Source: an uncultured Bacilli bacterium
Lineage (GTDB): Bacteria > Bacillota_I > Bacilli_A > RF39 > UBA660
Direction: 5' to 3'
Length of the DNA stretch: 64,000 bases
Assembly: GCA_934167935.1 (NCBI GenBank)
Contig: CAKPMH010000002.1
Coordinates: 11,595-75,594, forward strand
Part shown: piece after piece, positions 26,040 through 35,857 of the stretch
How the letters are laid out: each line of letters opens with the position of its first letter
Position numbering within the stretch: position 1 is the stretch's first letter
Program-made: the position numbers and the translations under genes
The notes under the pieces: generated by a model
Seen by the model: the letters and a program-made list of their open reading frames with translations, nothing else
The model's database searches: none
What the model was told of the DNA's origin: nothing

Positions 26040-26645
26040 TTAGTTATTATTTTTATATTTGTTTACAATTTCGTGTAATCCTAACATTTTATTATCTAAT
26101 CTTTTTACAGCAAGGGAGCAATCATACATTTCATTTTTTACCTCGTCTGGTATTACATCACTAAACTTATATTGTAATTTATGATCTAAACTTGCCCAGA
26201 AATCCATTGCCATTGTCCTTATTTGTATCTCTGCTTCTACATATTCTACATTATTTTCTAAATATAATGGTACTTCTACTATTATGTGATAACTAGAATA
26301 TCCTGATTTTTTAGGATTTTCTATATAATCTTTTTTTTCTTTTATTTTTAAGTTTTTTGATTTTTCTATAATATTCACAATATCATATACATCTGGTATA
26401 AATGAGCAAACAATTCTTACCCCAACCATATCATGTACATGTTTTATCAAATTATCTATTGTTATATCATATCCTTTTGATTCAAGTTTTTTTATTGCGC
26501 TTTCTTTTGTTTTAATTCTAGTTTTTATATGTTCAACTGGTTCATATTTATTTTTAAATTCAAATTCTTTAATAGCTATTTTAAGTTGTGTAATTAATTC
26601 TTCTAAAGCAAATTGATATTTTAACATTAAATGTTCTATTTCCAT
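26040..26645 (-). CDS. small alarmone synthetase ((p)ppGpp synthetase, RelQ/YjbM type)
   Basis: The 201-residue protein consists of the RelA/SpoT synthetase domain without a hydrolase. It has EHIKTRIKTKESAIKKLE, VHDMVGVRIVCSF, NPKKSGYSSYHIIV, and EIQIRTMAMDFWASLDHKL, the conserved nucleotide-binding and catalytic block. It transfers pyrophosphate from ATP to GDP or GTP in stress responses. The start follows AGGTGAATTT. It converges with glmS. Confidence 0.93.
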   Translation of the reverse strand: MEIEHLMLKYQFALEELITQLKIAIKEFEFKNKYEPVEHIKTRIKTKESAIKKLESKGYDITIDNLIKHVHDMVGVRIVCSFIPDVYDIVNIIEKSKNLKIKEKKDYIENPKKSGYSSYHIIVEVPLYLENNVEYVEAEIQIRTMAMDFWASLDHKLQYKFSDVIPDEVKNEMYDCSLAVKRLDNKMLGLHEIVNKYKNNN

Positions 26646-26743
26646 AAATTCACCTCCATTAAAAAAACAAAAAAGAAATAAATGTTTATTTACTCCTTTT
26701 TAATGCGTATAAAAATTATAACACATTAATTTATTTTTTACTA

Positions 26744-27166
26744 TTAATTTTTTAATTTTTTCATATATTTTTTATAATTCTCATCTGATGAAAATACTTT
26801 TATATGATTGTATGCTCCTTGAAAAATTAATTCTTTTTTTATATTATACTTTTCTAAAAAGTATTTTGGTATTACTATTCTTCTTTCTTTATCAACTATT
26901 GAATATGAATTTATAAAAAAGGTAATTTTAGTAATTTCTTTTTCTATTTTTTCTTTTTCTTCTATTGATGATACTTTTATATTTTTTAATTGTTCTATTT
27001 CTTTTTTTAGTTCTTTTAAACTACATATTTTAAATGTCAATTCATCTTCTTCTATAAAACACAACTCTTCTTTTGCTTCTACATTAGTAGAAAGTGGTAT
27101 TATTATTCTATTTTTATCTATTATTTTATGATATGATTTTCCATATATTCCATTTTCACCAAACAT
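26744..27166 (-). CDS. divergent MraZ-like double AbrB-fold protein
   Basis: The 140-residue protein has two copies of the swapped-hairpin AbrB pattern: KSYHKIIDKNRIIIP at residues 9-23 and INSYSIVDKERRIVIPKYFLEKYNIKKELIF at about 85-117, each with the D-x-x-x-R-I-x-I-P signature. Between them lies a helical segment. Length and layout match MraZ, a DNA-binding regulator normally first in the division and cell wall gene cluster. Here it lies outside that cluster, between an alarmone synthetase and a helicase. The sequence is divergent enough that a non-MraZ function is possible. Confidence 0.7.
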   Translation of the reverse strand: MFGENGIYGKSYHKIIDKNRIIIPLSTNVEAKEELCFIEEDELTFKICSLKELKKEIEQLKNIKVSSIEEKEKIEKEITKITFFINSYSIVDKERRIVIPKYFLEKYNIKKELIFQGAYNHIKVFSSDENYKKYMKKLKN

Positions 27167-27216
27167 GCATGATTCCTTCTTTCAACGGTATTATTATATA
27201 TTTTTTTTACTTTTTG

Positions 27217-28731
27217 TCAACTTTCTATTTTATCTTTATAATCTTTTTTTAGTTCTTTTACGAATATAGATTCATTTTTTTTAGGTACTAATAAATATAC
27301 ATTATTTTTTGTTCTTGTAAGTGCAACATAAAATAAACGTCTTTCTTCACTATATATGTATTTTTCTTTATTTTTTGTGACATATCTGAGTAATCTAGAA
27401 TCTTCTATTTTATTTGGAAATCCTAATAATTTATCTTCTAAATTTATTATTATTACATTTTCTGCTTCTAACCCTTTTGATTTATGAACAGTTAAATATT
27501 TCATTTTTATATTTTTATTATCTAAGTATATTAAATTATCATTTTCTAATTTAATTTTATTATTTAGTAGTACATTTATATCTTTATTATTTCTTCCCAA
27601 TATAAATATGGTTTTATTATTTTTTCTACATATTTTATTTATGGTTTCTATAAAGCATTTTCTTATATTATTATAATATATTATTTTTATTGGTTTATCT
27701 AATCTTTTGCTTGATTTTAATTTTTTCTTTATTTGATATTTATTTTTCATTATAAAGCTTCCTGCTACATCTATTAGTTCCTGACTATTTCTATAAGTAT
27801 TTTTTATTTTTAATATTTTTGCTTTATTAAAAAATGTTTTAAATTTTAAAAATAATGAAATGTCACATCCTGTAAATTTATATATTGATTGATAATCATC
27901 ACCTACTACCATTAAATTAGAATTTTTCTTTTTTATTATTTCATTTATGAGATTAAATCTTATTTTTGATGTATCTTGATATTCATCTATTATAATATAT
28001 TTATAATTTTGTTTAATTCCTTTTTTTTCTACTATTTTAGTGGCTTTTATTATCATATCATCAAAATCTATTTCTTTGTTTTCTTTTAAATAATTTTCAT
28101 ATTTTAGATATATATTTAATACTATGATTAGAAAATTTTTTTCATATTTATATTTTATTATATTTAATTTAGCTTTTTTTCTAAATTTATTAAAATCTTC
28201 TATATTATAACCATTACATTTAAATAAATGAATAAATGTTATAATAAGTCTTTCAAATAATTCTATATTATCATTTTTTTCTATATAATTTAGATATTGC
28301 TCTTTATTTTTATACTTTATTTTAAAATGTTTTAATATCATTTTCATATATTTTTTATTTTTTAATACATCTATATATATAAATTCATGAACAATATTAT
28401 CTAAAGTACTAGAATCAGCTATATAATATCTTATTTTATTTTCTTTTAATATTTCAAGTGATAATTTATGAAAAGTATATACATTCATATCTAAATTAAA
28501 TTCTGTTTTTATTTTTTCTTTTAAGTTACTTGCTGAAGCTTTTGTAAATGAGATACACAAAATATCATTTTTATTAATTTTTTTATATTTTATTAAATAA
28601 TTTATTTTACCTAGTATAGTAAGAGTTTTTCCACTTCCTGCCCCTGCTACTACTAATAAATATTTACTTTTATCTAGGACAATTTTTTGTTGTTCTTTAT
28701 CTAGATAATATCCACATATTTTGTCATTCAT
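27217..28731 (-). CDS. UvrD/Rep-like superfamily 1 DNA helicase, compact
   Basis: The 504-residue protein has the full set of SF1A motifs: LDKEQQKIV, VAGAGSGKTLTI, SFTKASASNLKEKI, IIIDEYQDTS, VVGDDYQSIYKFTG, NTYRNSQEL, TVHKSKGLEAENVI and FYVALTRTKN. Much of the 2B subdomain is absent, giving a short form like helicase IV-related proteins of Firmicutes. It would be a 3'-5' DNA translocase in repair. It is preceded by a GGTGATATT start site and stands alone. Confidence 0.88.
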   Translation of the reverse strand: MNDKICGYYLDKEQQKIVLDKSKYLLVVAGAGSGKTLTILGKINYLIKYKKINKNDILCISFTKASASNLKEKIKTEFNLDMNVYTFHKLSLEILKENKIRYYIADSSTLDNIVHEFIYIDVLKNKKYMKMILKHFKIKYKNKEQYLNYIEKNDNIELFERLIITFIHLFKCNGYNIEDFNKFRKKAKLNIIKYKYEKNFLIIVLNIYLKYENYLKENKEIDFDDMIIKATKIVEKKGIKQNYKYIIIDEYQDTSKIRFNLINEIIKKKNSNLMVVGDDYQSIYKFTGCDISLFLKFKTFFNKAKILKIKNTYRNSQELIDVAGSFIMKNKYQIKKKLKSSKRLDKPIKIIYYNNIRKCFIETINKICRKNNKTIFILGRNNKDINVLLNNKIKLENDNLIYLDNKNIKMKYLTVHKSKGLEAENVIIINLEDKLLGFPNKIEDSRLLRYVTKNKEKYIYSEERRLFYVALTRTKNNVYLLVPKKNESIFVKELKKDYKDKIES

Positions 28732-28796
28732 AATATCACCACTATATTTTTAATATTTTTTTTATCTTTTGTCAAATAACTAATTTGTTATTTTTG

Positions 28797-28823
28797 TAAA
28801 AAAAAATTAAACAATGTTTAATC
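28797..28823 (-). terminator. terminator of the hypothetical gene at 28828
   Basis: ATTAAAC (28806-28812) pairs with GTTTAAT (28816-28822), followed on the minus strand by a long U run. Confidence 0.75.
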
Positions 28824-28827
28824 TTTT

Positions 28828-29373
28828 TTAATATGATTTACTGTTATTCATTTCATTTATTTGACTTGATAAATCTGTAAATGTTCCATTACAACTTTTA
28901 TATGCTGCATTCTTTTTTTCAAATGCTTCAGGTGTTATAGCTGTTGTTATAATACTATTTCCACAATATCTTTCATCTGTTAAGATATCAAATGATCTAG
29001 AAGCATAATTTAAGCCATTGTATATTGATTTAATATCTCTTACACTTGTAAATCTATCTTTGTATTCTGATTCATTTAACATTTTTTCTATATGTTTTGT
29101 TATATCTGAACCTTCTTGACATACAAATAATACACCTGAGCCATCTTTACACATATCAGCTATTGCAGGTAAAACCATAAAGTTTCCTAATTTATCAGGA
29201 TATCTATTATATTTATCTTCTGTTACTTTTGTTACTACAAATTGTTCTCCATTTATTTCTAAAGCGCCATAATAATCAGCTTCTGTTAAAAATAATCCTT
29301 GTTTTAAACCCATTCCTTCATGTGAACCCTTTGGATCTATATCATTTGAATATCCAAATTCTAATTTTTGCAT
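28828..29373 (-). CDS. hypothetical cytoplasmic protein
   Basis: A 181-residue protein with ordinary composition, no signal peptide and no membrane segment. Notable stretches are GSHEGMGLKQGLFLTEADYYGALEING near the N-terminus, NFMVLPAIADMCKDGSGVLFVCQEG in the middle, and NGLNYASRSFDILTDERYCGNSIITT toward the C-terminus. I do not recognise the family. It has AGGAGGAATT upstream, its own terminator, and is divergent from the YfiH-like gene. Confidence 0.65.
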   Translation of the reverse strand: MQKLEFGYSNDIDPKGSHEGMGLKQGLFLTEADYYGALEINGEQFVVTKVTEDKYNRYPDKLGNFMVLPAIADMCKDGSGVLFVCQEGSDITKHIEKMLNESEYKDRFTSVRDIKSIYNGLNYASRSFDILTDERYCGNSIITTAITPEAFEKKNAAYKSCNGTFTDLSSQINEMNNSKSY

Positions 29374-29514
29374 AAATTCCTCCTCATCTTATAACCTTAC
29401 TATTAGTATATCATACTAATTACATTTATATCCTTTTTTTATTAATACTTTACTTAACTTTACAGTTTAAACTATTAATATATTATGATAAAATATATAT
29501 AGGTTGGTGATTTT

Positions 29515-30279
29515 ATGGACGTTGTTATAAATAAAAATTTAAATATTATGAGTTTTAAAAAGCTTGACGATGTTATTAATTTATTTACTTTTAAACCTTA
29601 TAATTTTAGATCTACTACTGTTAATGAGGAAGAAATTAAAAATAATTATAAAAAATTAGAAGATTCTGTTAATTATAAATTTAATTATATTTTAAAACCA
29701 ATTCAAACACATACTAATATTGTAAAATGTGTTGATTTAAATAATATTAATGATGAATTTAATAATGTAGATGGTTTAATAACTAATATTAAAGGATGTG
29801 CTTTAGTTACTTCTTTAGCTGATTGTCAAGGGATACTTTTATATGATAGAAAAAATAAGGTTATTGGAAATATTCATTCTGGATGGAAAGGTACTTTAAA
29901 TAGAATATGTACAAATGCTATTAATTTAATGATTTCTAATTATAATTCTAATCCTAGTGATATTGAAGCATATATATGTCCAAGTATTATGAAATGTTGT
30001 TTTGAAGTTGACTGTGATGTTAAAGATTCTTTTGTTTGTAATTTTAAAGATATTGATATTGAAAGTTGTATTTCTTTAGGTGAAATTAAAGATAATAAAC
30101 AAAAATATTTTATTGATACCATTTCTATCAACAAACAAGTAATGATAAATTTAGGATTAAAGATGGAAAATATTATTTCGGCTGATATTTGTTCTAAATG
30201 TAATAGTGACTTTATTCATTCACATAGAGCTGATGGAATTAATAGTGGTAGAAATATAGCTCTTATTTGTTTAAAATAA
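29515..30279 (+). CDS. YfiH/YlmD-family (polyphenol oxidase-like) purine nucleoside phosphorylase
   Basis: The 254-residue protein has the family metal and active-site motifs: QTHTNIV (His), TSLADCQGILLYD (the A-D-C block), GNIHSGWKGT, and CPSIMKCCFEVD followed by CSKCNSDFIHSHRADG. Members formerly called laccase-domain or YlmD proteins are now known to act on purine nucleosides (phosphorolysis and adenosine deamination). It is cytoplasmic. It starts after AGGTTGGTGATTTT. Confidence 0.88.
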   Translation: MDVVINKNLNIMSFKKLDDVINLFTFKPYNFRSTTVNEEEIKNNYKKLEDSVNYKFNYILKPIQTHTNIVKCVDLNNINDEFNNVDGLITNIKGCALVTSLADCQGILLYDRKNKVIGNIHSGWKGTLNRICTNAINLMISNYNSNPSDIEAYICPSIMKCCFEVDCDVKDSFVCNFKDIDIESCISLGEIKDNKQKYFIDTISINKQVMINLGLKMENIISADICSKCNSDFIHSHRADGINSGRNIALICLK

Positions 30280-30300
30280 AAACTCTAATAGAGTTTTTTT
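30278..30300. terminator. shared terminator between convergent genes
   Basis: AAAACTC pairs with GAGTTTT and is flanked by A on one side and T on the other, so it can end both the YfiH-like gene and the carboxypeptidase gene. Confidence 0.7.
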
Positions 30301-31478
30301 ATTATAAAGATTATCATTATTATTAATACAAATATTGATATTATAACTAAATAAATATTGTCATTTAAATATTTTAATATACTAAATTTAACATTATATG
30401 GCATATAAACATCTATTTTGTCTATTTCTTTATTATCATAGATAACATTTACTGTACCTAATTTTTGATTTTTTTTAATTTCAGGTGTTATAACATCTAT
30501 TCCTTTATATTTTAATTTTAATTTATTTTTATTATATTTTTTTAAATATAATTTTATAGTTTTATTTGAATATATATTTACTTTCTGTTGTTTTGAGTAT
30601 TTTGTTTTTAATGTAAGTATTTTATCATTTTTATTTATTAAATTATAATATTTATAATTGCTAAAATAATATTTATAAATTATTGTTGCATCAAGTATAT
30701 GATATGCTTCTTTTTTATCTATATTCGCATTAGTTGTTACAAGAAGGTATTTTATATTATTTTTTTTATCTATAGCTAATGATGCTAAACATCTTCCGGC
30801 ATCTATTGTATAGCCTGTTTTTGCTCCTATTATATAACTTGTATCATAATTATATTTCTTACTGGTTTTAACTAATGTTGATGATACCTTTATAGAATTA
30901 TCACTAAACTTATATGATTTAGCTGTAAATATTTCTTTAAATTTGTCATTTTTTAAAGCTTCTTTTAATAAAGTTGCTACATCATTTACTGTTGAATAAT
31001 TATCGTTATCATCTAATCCAATTGTATTTTTAAATGATGTATTTTTTAAATTTAATTCTTTTGCTTTTTTATTCATTAATTTTACAAATTCTTCTTCACT
31101 TTTAGATATATTTATTGTTAGTGCTCTTGTTGCATCTGCAGCACTTGCTAAAAACATACCATATAATAAATCGTTATAAGTTACAACTTGTTTATTTTTA
31201 AGGCCTATTACTGCGGCATTTTGTTCTTTAAGCCCGTTAAACATATTTTCATTTATTGTTACTTTTTTATTATAATTGTCTATATTTTCTATAGCTACTA
31301 AGGTAGTCATTATTTTTGTTAAACTTGCTATACTAGTTTTTTTATTCATATTTTTTTCATATATTATTTTGTCTTCATTTAAATTGTATAATACTACGTT
31401 TTCACTTGATATATTTAGTGATTTAACGTTTGTTGTAATTATAAAAAAAGTTAAAACTATTATAATTATTTTTTCCAT
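30285..31478 (-). CDS. D-alanyl-D-alanine carboxypeptidase (penicillin-binding protein, S11 type)
   Basis: The 397-residue protein has a signal peptide (residues 1-20), the serine motif SLTK (ASLTKIMT, about residue 52), a second motif that reads SAAD instead of the usual S-x-N, and KTG (GAKTGYT, about 219). A beta-rich domain follows and then a C-terminal membrane anchor (about 370-393). It trims the terminal D-Ala of peptidoglycan stem peptides outside the membrane. The Asn-to-Ala change in motif 2 is unusual and could affect catalysis or beta-lactam binding. It lies just downstream of the exopolysaccharide operon but is separated by a terminator. Confidence 0.88.
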   Translation of the reverse strand: MEKIIIIVLTFFIITTNVKSLNISSENVVLYNLNEDKIIYEKNMNKKTSIASLTKIMTTLVAIENIDNYNKKVTINENMFNGLKEQNAAVIGLKNKQVVTYNDLLYGMFLASAADATRALTINISKSEEEFVKLMNKKAKELNLKNTSFKNTIGLDDNDNYSTVNDVATLLKEALKNDKFKEIFTAKSYKFSDNSIKVSSTLVKTSKKYNYDTSYIIGAKTGYTIDAGRCLASLAIDKKNNIKYLLVTTNANIDKKEAYHILDATIIYKYYFSNYKYYNLINKNDKILTLKTKYSKQQKVNIYSNKTIKLYLKKYNKNKLKLKYKGIDVITPEIKKNQKLGTVNVIYDNKEIDKIDVYMPYNVKFSILKYLNDNIYLVIISIFVLIIMIIFIIKKLY

Positions 31479-31512
31479 GTCATCACCTAATTTAGTATAT
31501 CATATTTTTATA

Positions 31513-31541
31513 TAAAAAATAAACTAGATATCTAGTTTATT
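31513..31541 (-). terminator. terminator of the LCP-CpsCD-CpsB operon
   Basis: AATAAACTAGAT and ATCTAGTTTATT form a perfect 24-base palindrome followed by U residues on the minus strand, overlapping the stop at 31540. Confidence 0.75.
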
Positions 31542-32331
31542 AATATTCATATATTGATTTTATATTTTTTATAATTGATTTTGAATTATCAGTATATACT
31601 ATTTCATCTGTCATATTATCATAATTATTTAATCCTTGTTTTGTTTTATTATATATTAGGTCTGTTCCTATTAATTTTAAATCATTATTTTTAAGTCTAT
31701 ATAGATTATTGTTTGCTATTATATAATATGTGTTTTCCTTATTTATTGTTGTTAGATAAATTCTTTCAATTATAAGTTCTGTATTATTATATTTTACTAC
31801 GTTAGAACCTACATATATTTTTTTATCTTTATCTAAATATATGTCACCTATTTTTTCTATATATTTATTGCAGTCATATTGACCTACTATAACATTTTTA
31901 TCTATATTAATTGTTCTTTTTTCGCCATTTTTTAAAACTATTGCTGGCGTGTCATTACACGTAGATATTTTATCAATATTATAGTTAGCATCTATTTTTT
32001 TAAATTCTATTTCTTTTTTTGATATATCTATTTTAGCAACATAATTATTTTCTATACTTGATACTAATAATATATTATTAGTATATGAGTATTTATTTAT
32101 TTTTTCATCTATTCCTTTTATGGATAATTTTTCATTATTTAATTTTAATTCTAAATTTTTATTAAATGAAATTTCCATTTCATTATTTTCATCTATTTTT
32201 ATTGCTTCTTTTTTCTCTCTTTTATTTATTGTTATATTTATTTGTTTTTTGTTTGATAAAAATAGCAATAATATTATTAGTAAAATTCCTATGGTTATTA
32301 AGATTCTTATTAATATATTTCTATCTCTCAT
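31540..32331 (-). CDS. membrane-anchored hypothetical protein of the exopolysaccharide operon
   Basis: The 263-residue protein has one N-terminal membrane helix (about residues 8-26) and an extracytoplasmic part with repeated short beta strands (KNLELKLNNEKLSIKG, YVAKIDISKKEIEFKKID, NLYRLKNNDLKLIG) resembling a degenerate beta-propeller. It has no recognised family. It begins three bases after the CpsB gene stop and is the last gene of the regulatory operon, so an accessory role in polymer export or attachment is plausible inference. Confidence 0.65.
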   Translation of the reverse strand: MRDRNILIRILITIGILLIILLLFLSNKKQINITINKREKKEAIKIDENNEMEISFNKNLELKLNNEKLSIKGIDEKINKYSYTNNILLVSSIENNYVAKIDISKKEIEFKKIDANYNIDKISTCNDTPAIVLKNGEKRTINIDKNVIVGQYDCNKYIEKIGDIYLDKDKKIYVGSNVVKYNNTELIIERIYLTTINKENTYYIIANNNLYRLKNNDLKLIGTDLIYNKTKQGLNNYDNMTDEIVYTDNSKSIIKNIKSIYEY

Positions 32332-32334
32332 AAT

Positions 32335-33027
32335 CTACCTCAACATTTTCTTAGCATTATTTATAAATATATCTTCTATTGTTTTTTCATCTACATATTT
32401 TTGCATTTTTGCTTGAGCTTTTTTTATTATGTTATAATCTATTTCATGATGTATGTCTGTTCCAATATATGATACGTATCCAGATTTTAGTATTTTTATA
32501 AATGTTTTTTTAGCTTTTCTTCCATATTGTTTTAATATACTTCCAATGTTACATTGTAATAATACTCCTATATTTATCATTTCTTCTACTTTACTAAAAT
32601 CTTTTTGAAAAGTTATATATCTTTCTGGGTGAGCAAGTATTACTTTATATCCTTCATTCATTAAATCTAAAAATATATCTCTATATTTATCATTTTCTCC
32701 ACTCATTGGTAATTCAATCAATAAATATTTTGTATCATTCAATGGTGATATTTCATTATTCTTTATTAAATTGCTTATTTCTTCATCTATATATATTTCA
32801 TTTCCTAAATATAAATTTACATCTTTAATTTGTTTTTGTAATTCTTTTAGCTTTTCTTGATTTTCTTTTTTTGTACTTGTGTATTCACTATAATTTATAT
32901 AGTGTGGTGTTAAAATAATATCTGTTATTCCTTGACTTTTTAAATTTTTTATTATTTTAACACTTTCATCTATGTTTTTTGAGCCATCATCTACATTATA
33001 TAGTAAATGTGAATGAATATCTATCAT
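32335..33027 (-). CDS. CpsB/YwqE-type protein tyrosine phosphatase (PHP domain)
   Basis: The 230-residue protein has the PHP metal motifs MIDIHSHLLYNVDDGS (H-x-H), ILTPHY, LGNEIYID, LAHPERY and GTDIHH. In capsule and exopolysaccharide loci this manganese-dependent enzyme dephosphorylates the tyrosine tail of the CpsD kinase. Its start overlaps the last base of the CpsCD gene, so stoichiometric translation is likely. Confidence 0.93.
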   Translation of the reverse strand: MIDIHSHLLYNVDDGSKNIDESVKIIKNLKSQGITDIILTPHYINYSEYTSTKKENQEKLKELQKQIKDVNLYLGNEIYIDEEISNLIKNNEISPLNDTKYLLIELPMSGENDKYRDIFLDLMNEGYKVILAHPERYITFQKDFSKVEEMINIGVLLQCNIGSILKQYGRKAKKTFIKILKSGYVSYIGTDIHHEIDYNIIKKAQAKMQKYVDEKTIEDIFINNAKKMLR

Positions 33028-34388
33028 TACTCTTCTACTCCATAATATCCATAATATTTAACATTTTTTCTATTTACTTTGTTTATTACTATACCAGCTA
33101 CAGATGCATCTACTTTTTCTAGTGAATTTTTTGTATTTTCTATTATTTCTTTTGGTGTTATTCCTTCTGCTGAAACAATTATTACTTTATCAATCAATGA
33201 TGACATTATAAGTGAATCTGATATTCCATTACATGGTGCTCCATCAAATATAATAACATCATAATCATTTTTTAAAATATCTATTACTTGTTTATTCTTT
33301 TTTGATCCTAATAGTTCACTTGGATTTGGTGGACAAGAACCTCTTGTTAATAAACTTAAATTTTTTATTTGTGTTTGATTTATATAATCTACTATTTCTG
33401 ATGGTTTTACTTTTGATATTAATAATTTTGATAGTCCTTTAGAATTTGATACATTAAATAATAAATGTTGTCTTCCTTTTCGCATATCACAATCTACTAA
33501 TAATACTCTTTTTCTTGCTTGAGCAAAAGCAATTGCTAAATTGGCACTTACAAAGCTTTTTCCTTCTCCTGGCATTGAACTTGTTACTAAAATTGTTTTT
33601 ATATCTTCATCAACTGATGAAAATTGCAAATTGGTTCTAAGTGTTTTTATACTTTCACTTACTAATGCCTTTGGATATTTGCTTAAAACTAACTCAGTTT
33701 TATCTTTTTTACTTACATCACTTTTGAATATTTTTGATAATACTGGTAATCCAATTTTTTCTTCTATATCTTCATTACTTTTAATTGTATCATCAAAATA
33801 GTATAGTATAAATATTATTCCAATTCCCATAAATATTCCTAGGAATACTGCAAGTACTATATCTCTTTTAAATGTGTTGTTTGCAACTTCCTTTGGTACT
33901 TTTGCTCTATCTATTGTACTAACATTATCAATTTTATAGATCTTTTTTATTTCTGTTGTAAATACATCAGCTATTTCATTTGCAAGTGATGCAGCTACTT
34001 CTGGATCTGCATTTGAAACAGATATTTTTAGTATTTCTGTATCGTTTAAAGCTGCTACTTGAATATTATTTGATAATTCTGTTGCTGTTGCTTTTATTCC
34101 TAAATTATTTATTACTTGTTCTAGTATTAATTCACTTTTAATTATTTCACTATAAGTTGATACTAAGTTTTTATTTAATAATATATCATTTTGTGTTATT
34201 GTTGATGTTGTTCCTTTTTGTGAATCAGATTGAGTTAATACTATAGTTGTATATGTTTTATACATTGGTGTTTTTATTTTTAAATCATATAGTAATATAA
34301 AACTTAAAAACATTGCTACTAATATTACTATAAATACTATTTTACTTTTTATATAGTTAAAAAAGTCTTTTAAGTCTATTTCTTCCAT
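33027..34388 (-). CDS. fused CpsC-CpsD: polysaccharide co-polymerase with tyrosine autokinase
   Basis: The 453-residue protein joins a Wzz-like membrane adaptor (membrane helices at about 17-33 and 178-199 flanking an external helical domain) to a BY-kinase. The kinase has Walker A SSMPGEGKS, Walker A' LLVDCDMRKG and Walker B VIIFDGAP. It ends in a tyrosine cluster (YYGYYG) for autophosphorylation. In most Firmicutes the two halves are separate proteins; the fusion is like Wzc of Gram-negatives. Phosphorylation cycles with CpsB control chain length and export. Confidence 0.93.
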   Translation of the reverse strand: MEEIDLKDFFNYIKSKIVFIVILVAMFLSFILLYDLKIKTPMYKTYTTIVLTQSDSQKGTTSTITQNDILLNKNLVSTYSEIIKSELILEQVINNLGIKATATELSNNIQVAALNDTEILKISVSNADPEVAASLANEIADVFTTEIKKIYKIDNVSTIDRAKVPKEVANNTFKRDIVLAVFLGIFMGIGIIFILYYFDDTIKSNEDIEEKIGLPVLSKIFKSDVSKKDKTELVLSKYPKALVSESIKTLRTNLQFSSVDEDIKTILVTSSMPGEGKSFVSANLAIAFAQARKRVLLVDCDMRKGRQHLLFNVSNSKGLSKLLISKVKPSEIVDYINQTQIKNLSLLTRGSCPPNPSELLGSKKNKQVIDILKNDYDVIIFDGAPCNGISDSLIMSSLIDKVIIVSAEGITPKEIIENTKNSLEKVDASVAGIVINKVNRKNVKYYGYYGVEE

Positions 34389-34389
34389 T

Positions 34390-35793
34390 TTAATTTCCTC
34401 CTAAATATGCATTTATTTTTTCTTTAGCGGTTGCTACTGTTTTTTCATTTGGTATCATGACATATAGTTTTCTACTTCCCATACTGTATGTTGATTGCAT
34501 TGAATCTGTTCCATCTAAACTTATTGATTCTACTTTCCATTTCTTTAAATTATTTAATTGATATTTTATAAAATTTGTTATTTCTTCATATGTCATATTT
34601 GTTTTAAATGATCCATCCATTGCCTTTAATATTTGATTATATCTTGTTAAATATTTTGGATTATTTAACTTTTCTACTAATTTTGTTATTACTTGTTGTT
34701 GATTTTCTCCTCTATGTCTATCTCCCGTTTGATATGAATGACGTTCTCTAGAAAAGGCTAATGCACATTCTCCATCTAAATGATTAATTCCTTTTTTTAC
34801 TTTACAACTTCTATTAGCATCTGTTTTAATATCTTGTTCTGAATATATATCAATTCCATCTACTACATCTACTACATTAACAACAGTTTGAAATCCTACT
34901 TTTAAGTAGTAATTTATATCTTGATCTAGTAAGTCTCCAACTGTATTCATACTTTTTTCTACTCCATATATTCCTGCATGAGTTAATTTATCTTTTGAAC
35001 CAGTTGTTCCATTCAACCTTACATAATAATCTCTTGGTATAGATACTAAAAGAATTTTGTTTGTTTTAGGATTTATTACTACAGCAATATTTACATCGCT
35101 TCTTGCTACTAAATTAATTGATCCTCTAGAGTCACTACCACTTATATATAATATAAATGGATCTTTTCTTATATCTACTTTTTTTATTGTTTCCTCATTT
35201 ATTTTTCTTACTTCAAATTCTTCTATTTTTTTTGCTTCCTTTATAAAGTCAACATCATTTTCTTTTAACATTTCTACATATGCTTTATCTAATATAACTG
35301 CATCAATTTCATTATTATATATAGCACCTAATAAACTTCCTATATCTTCATATGATTTTAATTTTCTTGTTTTTTGTTTTTCTTTTATATATTTACTATC
35401 TTCATATATATTTAAATATCCAAGTGTTTTTATATTTTTTTCTTTTAAAACATATATTTCATATTTTCTTGTTTCATATTTTTCTTCTGTCATATTGCTT
35501 ACAAATTTTATTGTTTTATCTATATATATAGTTCCATATAAATAAAGTAAGCTTATTAATATTGTTAATATCATAAAAATTATCTTTGATATTTTGCTTG
35601 TTTTTTTTCTTATTAATTTAAATATAAATAGTATATTTAATAATAATACTAGCAATAATATTATTATGTAATACTTTATTACTAATATATTTAATTTATA
35701 TATTTTATATAATAAGTAAGTTGATATTATAATTAATATTGTTATTAGGAAATATTTAATTATATTAAATATTTTTGCTTTCATATACATCAC
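34390..35793 (-). CDS. LytR-CpsA-Psr (LCP) family glycopolymer ligase
   Basis: The 467-residue protein has three N-terminal membrane segments (about 10-100) and an extracytoplasmic LCP domain. The domain shows LYISGSDSRG, RSDVNIAVVINPKTNKILLVSIPRDYYV, KLTHAGIYG, and FSRERHSYQTGDRHRGENQQQ, in which the arginines bind the polyprenyl pyrophosphate. LCP enzymes attach wall polymers from lipid carriers to peptidoglycan. A region of about 100 residues before the LCP domain resembles a periplasmic-binding-like insert (DIGSLLGAIYNNEIDAVILDKAYVE). The start is ambiguous among three close codons (35793, 35790, 35784) with no clear ribosome site. It is first in the CpsCD-CpsB operon. Confidence 0.9.
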   Translation of the reverse strand: MMYMKAKIFNIIKYFLITILIIISTYLLYKIYKLNILVIKYYIIILLLVLLLNILFIFKLIRKKTSKISKIIFMILTILISLLYLYGTIYIDKTIKFVSNMTEEKYETRKYEIYVLKEKNIKTLGYLNIYEDSKYIKEKQKTRKLKSYEDIGSLLGAIYNNEIDAVILDKAYVEMLKENDVDFIKEAKKIEEFEVRKINEETIKKVDIRKDPFILYISGSDSRGSINLVARSDVNIAVVINPKTNKILLVSIPRDYYVRLNGTTGSKDKLTHAGIYGVEKSMNTVGDLLDQDINYYLKVGFQTVVNVVDVVDGIDIYSEQDIKTDANRSCKVKKGINHLDGECALAFSRERHSYQTGDRHRGENQQQVITKLVEKLNNPKYLTRYNQILKAMDGSFKTNMTYEEITNFIKYQLNNLKKWKVESISLDGTDSMQSTYSMGSRKLYVMIPNEKTVATAKEKINAYLGGN

Positions 35794-35857
35794 ACATTTC
35801 TATAATTTGCTAAATAATATTATACACTATTTTTATATATTATTTCAATTGAAATAA

